DNA of 5,192 bases, taken from contig JALAHE010000353.1 in the NCBI GenBank assembly GCA_022712075.1, forward strand, positions 1 through 5,192, read 5' to 3'. Shown one piece after another: positions 1 through 5,192 of the stretch. The position numbers and the translations under genes are program-made. This DNA is from Galactobacter sp. (lineage in GTDB: Bacteria; Actinomycetota; Actinomycetes; Actinomycetales; Micrococcaceae). Every line of letters begins with the position of its first letter. Position 1 is the first letter of the stretch. The notes beneath the pieces were generated by a model. That model made no database searches and was not told the origin of the DNA. It saw nothing but the letters and a program-made list of their open reading frames with translations.

Positions 1-12
1 CGGTCATGTCAC

Positions 13-28
13 GAAACGATCCGGAAAC
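13..28 (+). promoter_or_regulatory. Possible GlnR-type nitrogen operator half-box upstream of gdhA
   Basis: Two exact GAAAC pentamers start at 13 and 24, separated by six bases, so they repeat every 11 bp on the same face of the helix. The actinobacterial GlnR box is built from GTnAC-n6-GAAAC units with this period, and GTCAC occurs directly before the first pentamer at 8-12. GlnR is known to control gdhA in Streptomyces, so the location makes sense. The first pentamer deviates from GTnAC and the second GlnR unit is not seen. The window starts close by, so an upstream part could be missing. Treat this as a candidate only. Confidence 0.25.
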
Positions 29-40
29 ACCGCGTCCATC

Positions 41-46
41 TACCGT
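41..46 (+). promoter_or_regulatory. Possible -10 element for gdhA
   Basis: TACCGT fits the loose actinobacterial TAnnnT pattern. It would place transcription start near 52-54, giving a leader of about 35 bases that includes the ribosome binding site. No convincing -35 hexamer lies 16-18 bases upstream. The GAAAC repeats at 13-28 would overlap the -35 zone, which would suit a repressor site. Support is weak because TAnnnT occurs often by chance. Confidence 0.2.
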
Positions 47-69
47 GAAGGCTCAACCTCGACCCATGA

Positions 70-1425
<1,356 letters not shown>

Positions 1426-1447
1426 TCTAGCGCCAGCTTTTCAGTGC

Positions 1448-1471
1448 CCGACGCCGGGTGGCCGGGCTCGG
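1448..1471. terminator. Weak GC hairpin in the convergent gap
   Basis: On the plus strand, CCGA pairs with TCGG and an inner CCGG-GTGG-CCGG hairpin forms inside it, separated by a 2x2 mismatch. A hairpin works on both strands, so it could end gdhA and the convergent ABC operon. No T-run follows on either strand; TTTT occurs only before it at 1438-1441. It is therefore not a classical intrinsic terminator, and the GC-rich background makes chance pairing likely. Confidence 0.25.
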
Positions 1472-1481
1472 CTGCCCCCGC

Positions 1482-3272
1482 TCACCTCGGCGACGCGTCG
1501 CCTGACCACGCCGACCACAGCCTCGCGTACACGCCGCCAGCGGCCACCAGCGCGTCGTGCGGGCCCTCCTCGACGATGCGCCCGTGCTCCATGACGGCGA
1601 TTCGATCCGCCTCGCGGGCCTGCGATAGGCGATGCGCAACAACGACGGCTCCGCGGCCGCGCAGCGTCTCCTGCGCCGCCCGATCCAGGGCGCGTGCACC
1701 GGCGGATCCTGCCTCGGCCGTGGCCTCGTCCAGCACCACAAACGCCGGATCGATCAGCATGACGCGGGCGAGCGCTATCTGTTGTTCCTGGACCGGGTCC
1801 AAAGGCCGTCCCTCCGCTCCCACCGCCTCATCCAACCCTCTCGGCAGCTCGCCCAACCACGTGGCGCCGACGCGGGAGAGCGCCTCGAGACAATCGGCGT
1901 CACCGCGCCGCTGCGCCGGAACGCCGAGCAAGAGGTTCTGCCGCAGCGTCCCGTCGAACACGTGCGCCCGTTGATCCACGAGGCAGACGATCCGTCTCAG
2001 CGACGGTGCCGTCAGGTGCTTGAGCGGCTGGCTCCGGCCGGCGCAGAGCACCGTGGCCGAGCCGTCGCTTGGCGTCAAGGTGCCGGCGACGATCGCGGCG
2101 AGGGTCGATTTGCCGGCCCCCGTGGTTCCGACCAAGGCCACGACCTCGCCGGCGCGCACCGTGAAGCGCGTGCGGCCGAGGACCCTCTCGCCCAAGGGGT
2201 AGGAGTGGCCCTCTACGACGGCGGAGAGCGCGAGCGGTGCCACCTCCAGGTGTTCGGTGCCCTCGCGGTGGGCCAACGTGAGCACGCCGGCCAAGCGGCG
2301 CAGGGAGACACCAGCCTCTTGCACGACGTCGAAGAGCACCACGACGGCGCTGACGGGATCGAAAAGCCGATGGAACAGCAACGCCGCGGCCGTCACGGCC
2401 CCAACGCTGCTCGCTCCGTTGGCGACGAGGAAGAAGCCAACGATGAGCAGCAGGACCATGGTCACGCACTCGGCCCGGTTGTTGCGCGCAAAGAAGCCCG
2501 TCAACATGCGGAAGACCTGGATCCCCGCGTCCCGCGACTGCTCGGAGGCACGCTCGATGCGCAACCGCTCCCCCTCGCTCCACCCGTGCGCCCGCAGGGC
2601 GTCCTGCCCGTGCAGGGCACCCACGAGCCGCCCCGTCCGCCGGCCCAGGCGTTCGCGCTCGGTCAGGTAGAGGGGCTCCGAGCGCGGGAGGTACCAGCGC
2701 AGGGACGCCGCGTACAACGGGATGGCAGCCAAGACCACGAGGCCGAGGGCCCAATGCAGGGAGAACATGGCCGGCACCGACACCAGGAGCAGGGTCACCG
2801 CTCCCACCATGGTGGGCAGGAGGTCCGCCACGGCCGAAGCGACGATGCGCGCGTCGTCGCTCACCCTGGAGACGAGATCGCCCCGGCCCTCGGGGCCGGT
2901 CTGGCCCGCTTCAAGCGCGAGGGCGCGCTCAACGACTTCCTCCCTGAGGCCGGCAATGGCAGGTTCGGCGACCTTGGCCCATTGCACGCGCGCCCACCAG
3001 CCGCACAGCGCGGCGCAGAGCACGCCCAGCACCATGGCGGCGACGGCGGCGATCACCGGCTCGGGCCCCGGGCGCTGCGCCAGCGCGTCGACGAGGTAGC
3101 CGACGGCGAGCGCGGGGGTCATAGCGCAGGCGCTTGCCGCAAGCGTCACGAGCGTGGCCAGGAGGAGCCGCCCGCGCTGGGCCCTCAGATGGGGTCGCAG
3201 GAGCGCCCACGCCTGCCGGTGCCCCGTCACGGGGAGCGTCCCGGAGGACGCCTGCTGGTTGATCGAGCTCAT
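1482..3272 (-). CDS. ABC exporter half-transporter, catalytic ATPase with degenerate signature
   Basis: This is a 596-residue fusion of an exporter-type membrane domain (about six helices, near residues 36-60, 74-94, 151-170, 173-191, 270-287 and 289-315) and an ATPase domain from about 350. Walker A is intact (GTTGAGKS, 382-389), as are the Q-loop (Q434), Walker B with catalytic glutamate (VVLDEAT, D515-E516) and H-loop (AHR, H547). The signature is not LSGGQ but LDPVQ (491-495), and the D-loop reads AEAGS with glycine at the usual aspartate. The protein should bind ATP but needs a partner's LSGGQ to complete the site; the preceding gene supplies one. The ATG start forms an ATGA overlap with that gene's stop, and AGAGG lies about ten bases upstream, indicating translational coupling. 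The order membrane domain then ATPase suggests export, but the substrate is unknown. I recall similar LDEATAEAGS proteins in other actinobacteria, which suggests the degeneracy is a family trait. Confidence 0.93.
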   Translation of the reverse strand: MSSINQQASSGTLPVTGHRQAWALLRPHLRAQRGRLLLATLVTLAASACAMTPALAVGYLVDALAQRPGPEPVIAAVAAMVLGVLCAALCGWWARVQWAKVAEPAIAGLREEVVERALALEAGQTGPEGRGDLVSRVSDDARIVASAVADLLPTMVGAVTLLLVSVPAMFSLHWALGLVVLAAIPLYAASLRWYLPRSEPLYLTERERLGRRTGRLVGALHGQDALRAHGWSEGERLRIERASEQSRDAGIQVFRMLTGFFARNNRAECVTMVLLLIVGFFLVANGASSVGAVTAAALLFHRLFDPVSAVVVLFDVVQEAGVSLRRLAGVLTLAHREGTEHLEVAPLALSAVVEGHSYPLGERVLGRTRFTVRAGEVVALVGTTGAGKSTLAAIVAGTLTPSDGSATVLCAGRSQPLKHLTAPSLRRIVCLVDQRAHVFDGTLRQNLLLGVPAQRRGDADCLEALSRVGATWLGELPRGLDEAVGAEGRPLDPVQEQQIALARVMLIDPAFVVLDEATAEAGSAGARALDRAAQETLRGRGAVVVAHRLSQAREADRIAVMEHGRIVEEGPHDALVAAGGVYARLWSAWSGDASPR

Positions 3273-4987
3273 CGACCCACCGCCTCTCGATAGTCGGCTC
3301 GTTGCATGAACGCTTCGTGGCTGCCGTGGCTGACCTCGCCGTTCCCGCCCACGAAGATCACGCGATCCGCGGCGTCGGCCATGACCGGCGACGAGGTCAG
3401 CACCGCGAGGGTCGAGCCCCGCCCTGGCCCGGCGTGCCAGGCGCTCAGGCCCCGGGCGATGCCCGCCTCCGTCACCGAGTCCACCGCTGTGGTGGGTTCG
3501 ACCAGGATGCGCGGCACGGCGGGCGCCGCGAGCGCCCTGGCCAGGACGAGCCGCTGGCGCTGCCCGCCGGAGAGGTTGGCTCCGCCCTCATCGAGGGGGT
3601 GCTGTGCCCCCTGCGGCCACGCCTCGACCAGCTCTTGCATGCCGGCCGCGGCCCAGACGAGCCCATGCACCTCGGCATCGGCGGCCACGTTGTGCTGCAC
3701 GGTCCCGTGGAAGATGTGCGGCTGATGCGGGGCGATCTGCAGCACCCGGGGGCCGTGCTCCGGGTCGACCTCGAGCAGAGGGACCGCGCCCACATCCACC
3801 GCTGACCTGCCGTCTGCGCTGTGCATCGACGTGCCCCAGCGGGTCGGGAACCCTGCATCGGCGCACACGATCGCGGTGAAGGCCTCCGGCGCAACCCTGA
3901 TCGACAGGGGCGCCGGATCCGGCACCGGCCCGGCGTCCCGCTCGGACCCGGCCCCGACCTGAGGGTTCCAGTGCAGCGTCAGCTCAGCGCCCGGGTCCGC
4001 GGCCGGGCGCTCGCTGCCGGTGCGCAGTGCGGGTTCGGCGAGGTACTCGGCGAGGCGCTCCGCCGCGGAGCGAGACCGTGCCCACCCCTCCGCCAGCGCC
4101 ACGAGTCCCACGAGGGGCGAGGAAAGAAAGGCCGTCACGCCAAGCACGCCGATCAGCGCACCCGGACTAAGTTCGCCCTCCAGCACGCGCCATCCGCCCA
4201 CCCCCGCCACGGCGGCGAGGATGAGACCGGACACGGCCACGGAGAACGCGTCGAGGCGGCCTGCGGGCCCCGCCGCCGCCACCGCGGCGCCGGCTGCCGC
4301 GCGGCTCCTACCCACGAACCAGGCTGCCGCCTCGCGTTCGGCCCCCACGCCACGCAGCACCGGCGCGCCGTGGAGAAGGTCGGCGACGGAGGCGCTCGCC
4401 CGGGCCACGGTGGCTTGATGCTCCGACGTACGCCGCGTGAGGGCGGGGGTGAGCGCGCGCAAGAGCAGCAGGCCCAAGGGCACGAGGACCAGGACGACGG
4501 CGCCGAGCCACACGTCGGTCAGCAGCAGGTAAGCGGCACACACCGCGAGGCCGAGCACCGCCGAGATCCCGTGCGCCACCTGCCGGACGCTCGATCCGGC
4601 CACGTCGGCATCGGAGGAGGCGAGCGAGGCAACCTCGCCGGCGGGACGCTGGCGGGTGCTGCCGCGCGGATCGAGCGCCCGGTTGGCCACGAGAGTGCGC
4701 AGGCGATGGGTCTCTTGCTGGGTCACCCCGTTACCGATTCTTGCGCCGAAGCGGTAGCCGTAGCTGAGCATGACGAACACCGCGACGAGCGCTCCGAGCC
4801 ACACCGCGAGGCTCGCGGGATCGCCGCGCTGGATGGCGGAGTCGATGGTCCCGCCCACCACCGCGGGAACGAGGGCCTCGCCCGCCGTCCAGCAGGAGAG
4901 GAACAAGGCTGAGGCAACGAGTTTCGCGCGGTTGTTGCGCAGGATCTCGCGGAGCATGGCGGCCCCGGGGCTGGGTGAAGACGACAT
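3269..4987 (-). CDS. ABC exporter half-transporter, ATPase lacking Walker A but with intact LSGGQ
   Basis: From ATG 4987 this is a 572-residue membrane/ATPase fusion and the first gene of the pair. Hydrophobic helices lie near residues 22-46, 59-79, 140-158, 160-180, 248-266 and 275-297. In the ATPase domain the P-loop position reads IVCADAGFPTRWG (373-385) with no GK[ST]. The Q-loop position is H421 in APHQP, the Walker B aspartate is V496 (ILVEPT, glutamate E497 kept), and the H-loop histidine is S532 (TSSP). By contrast LSGGQRQR (472-479) and the D-loop (AVDS, D503) are perfect. It should thus act as the signature-donating, non-hydrolysing partner of the following subunit. The frame is open up to a TTG at 5041, and ATG codons at 5026, 4996 and 4960 are alternatives. 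I prefer 4987 because the residues above it use AT-ending codons foreign to this gene and overlap a promoter whose -10 box sits seven bases before ATG 4987. ATG 5026 has a GAGGG eight bases upstream and cannot be excluded. Confidence 0.9.
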   Translation of the reverse strand: MSSSPSPGAAMLREILRNNRAKLVASALFLSCWTAGEALVPAVVGGTIDSAIQRGDPASLAVWLGALVAVFVMLSYGYRFGARIGNGVTQQETHRLRTLVANRALDPRGSTRQRPAGEVASLASSDADVAGSSVRQVAHGISAVLGLAVCAAYLLLTDVWLGAVVLVLVPLGLLLLRALTPALTRRTSEHQATVARASASVADLLHGAPVLRGVGAEREAAAWFVGRSRAAAGAAVAAAGPAGRLDAFSVAVSGLILAAVAGVGGWRVLEGELSPGALIGVLGVTAFLSSPLVGLVALAEGWARSRSAAERLAEYLAEPALRTGSERPAADPGAELTLHWNPQVGAGSERDAGPVPDPAPLSIRVAPEAFTAIVCADAGFPTRWGTSMHSADGRSAVDVGAVPLLEVDPEHGPRVLQIAPHQPHIFHGTVQHNVAADAEVHGLVWAAAGMQELVEAWPQGAQHPLDEGGANLSGGQRQRLVLARALAAPAVPRILVEPTTAVDSVTEAGIARGLSAWHAGPGRGSTLAVLTSSPVMADAADRVIFVGGNGEVSHGSHEAFMQRADYREAVGR

Positions 4988-4994
4988 GGACCTC

Positions 4995-5022
4995 ATATTA
5001 GTGTATACATTTGTTTCGTAAA
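4995..5022 (-). promoter_or_regulatory. Putative promoter of the ABC operon, probably leaderless
   Basis: Read on the minus strand, TTTACG (5022-5017, four of six matches to TTGACA) is followed after 16 bases by TAATAT (5000-4995, five of six matches to TATAAT). Seven bases separate the -10 box from ATG 4987, so transcription would start at or next to the A of that codon, giving a leaderless mRNA, which is common in actinobacteria. The area is strikingly AT-rich compared with the genes on both sides. No good Shine-Dalgarno sits at normal spacing before ATG 4987, which agrees with leaderless initiation. Confidence 0.5.
5002..5009. promoter_or_regulatory. TGTATACA palindrome, candidate operator
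   Basis: TGTATACA is a perfect 8-bp inverted repeat lying in the spacer between the -35 and -10 boxes proposed for the ABC operon, and inside the divergent gap shared with the lipoprotein gene. A dimeric repressor bound here would block the ABC promoter. The symmetry does not extend well: only two of the next five flanking pairs match. The regulator is unknown, and no regulator gene is present in the window. Confidence 0.3.
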
Positions 5023-5045
5023 TCATCGAGGTAGCCCTCAATCAA

Positions 5046-5051
5046 TAAAGT
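5046..5051 (+). promoter_or_regulatory. Possible -10 element for the lipoprotein gene
   Basis: TAAAGT fits TAnnnT and lies exactly seven bases before ATG 5059, which is in frame with ATG 5071. This mirrors the spacing in the divergent ABC promoter and would permit a leaderless start at 5059. No recognisable -35 hexamer stands at 16-18 bases upstream, so support is modest. Confidence 0.25.
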
Positions 5052-5070
5052 CGCACCGATGGGAACAATT

Positions 5071-5192
5071 ATGTCCACTCGACACCGCCTCCTGCTCAGC
5101 GCTGGCGCTGCCGTCGCCGCCCTGTCCTTGCTCACCTCCTGCGGGGCTCCCGCGGCCACCCCCGCGTCCGCCGGCGCCGATGCCCCCAGCAG
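5071..5192 (+). CDS. Lipoprotein, N-terminal part (runs off window)
   Basis: Too little remains for a family call, but the first 40 codons encode a textbook lipoprotein signal peptide: a basic start (MSTRHR), a hydrophobic core (LLLSAGAAVAALSLL) and the lipobox LLTSC with the modified cysteine at residue 24. After it comes a low-complexity Ala/Pro/Ser/Thr/Gly linker typical of surface lipoproteins. The mature protein should be lipid-anchored on the outer face of the cytoplasmic membrane. The frame stays open to the window end. ATG 5071 has GGGA six bases upstream, a weak ribosome site; ATG 5059 is in frame and would add MGTI. It is divergent from the ABC operon across less than 90 bases. It could be a solute-binding protein or an unrelated lipoprotein; the visible part cannot tell. 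Confidence 0.8.
   Translation, partial: MSTRHRLLLSAGAAVAALSLLTSCGAPAATPASAGADAPS

Noticed and set aside
23..47. ECF-sigma promoter before gdhA (GGAAAC, then CGT)
   Set aside because: The spacer is 15 bases, shorter than usual, and the -10 part is only three common bases, so chance explains it.
1430..1441. Intrinsic terminator directly after gdhA (AGC-GCCA-GCT followed by TTTT)
   Set aside because: The stem is only three base pairs, too short to act as a terminator.
1632..3293. 553-residue plus-strand open frame opposite the second ABC gene
   Set aside because: Composition is Arg/Gly/His/Gln-rich without helices or motifs, and the minus-strand frame carries Walker A, Walker B and membrane helices.
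3472..3894. Frameshift hiding a normal P-loop in the first ABC gene
   Set aside because: I looked for GK[ST] in the other minus-strand frames across this stretch and saw none, and the main frame remains open with intact downstream motifs.
3821..4912. 363-residue plus-strand open frame opposite the first ABC gene
   Set aside because: It is a shadow frame from high GC; the opposite strand encodes LSGGQRQR and six hydrophobic helices.
4993..5025. Iron box (DtxR/IdeR type) in the divergent gap
   Set aside because: The AT-rich stretch lacks the TTAGGTTAG-type arms of that box; only a TTAG tetramer matches.

Overview
The window is GC-rich DNA, and coding codons end overwhelmingly in G or C. It carries a GTG-started gene, short gene gaps and actinobacterial-type protein families. 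This points to a high-GC actinobacterium, perhaps in or near the Micrococcales, but nothing here fixes the genus. No RNA gene, insertion sequence, CRISPR array or long repeat was seen.

Layout. (1) Positions 1-87 are the leader of a glutamate dehydrogenase gene, with a strong ribosome binding site and two GAAAC repeats spaced 11 bp apart that resemble part of a GlnR box. (2) Positions 88-1425 (+) encode a complete NADP-type glutamate dehydrogenase (gdhA) with every expected active-site motif. (3) Positions 1426-1481 form a short convergent gap holding one weak GC hairpin. (4) Positions 1482-4987 (-) hold two ABC half-transporters, each a membrane domain fused to an ATPase domain. Their reading frames overlap by four bases (ATGA), so they form an operon and almost certainly a heterodimer. 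(5) Positions 4988-5070 are an AT-rich divergent promoter region with an 8-bp palindrome. (6) From 5071 (+) a lipoprotein begins and runs off the window end.

The gdhA product links 2-oxoglutarate and ammonium to glutamate and looks like an ordinary, well-expressed housekeeping gene. The most interesting part is the ABC pair. The upstream subunit has lost its Walker A lysine, Walker B aspartate, Q-loop glutamine and H-loop histidine but keeps a perfect LSGGQ signature and D-loop. The downstream subunit keeps Walker A, Q-loop, Walker B and H-loop but has LDPVQ as signature and a D-loop without aspartate. Assembled head to tail, these give one complete ATP site and one that is dead on both faces. 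The substrate cannot be read from the sequence. The divergent lipoprotein shares the control region and may or may not be functionally linked.
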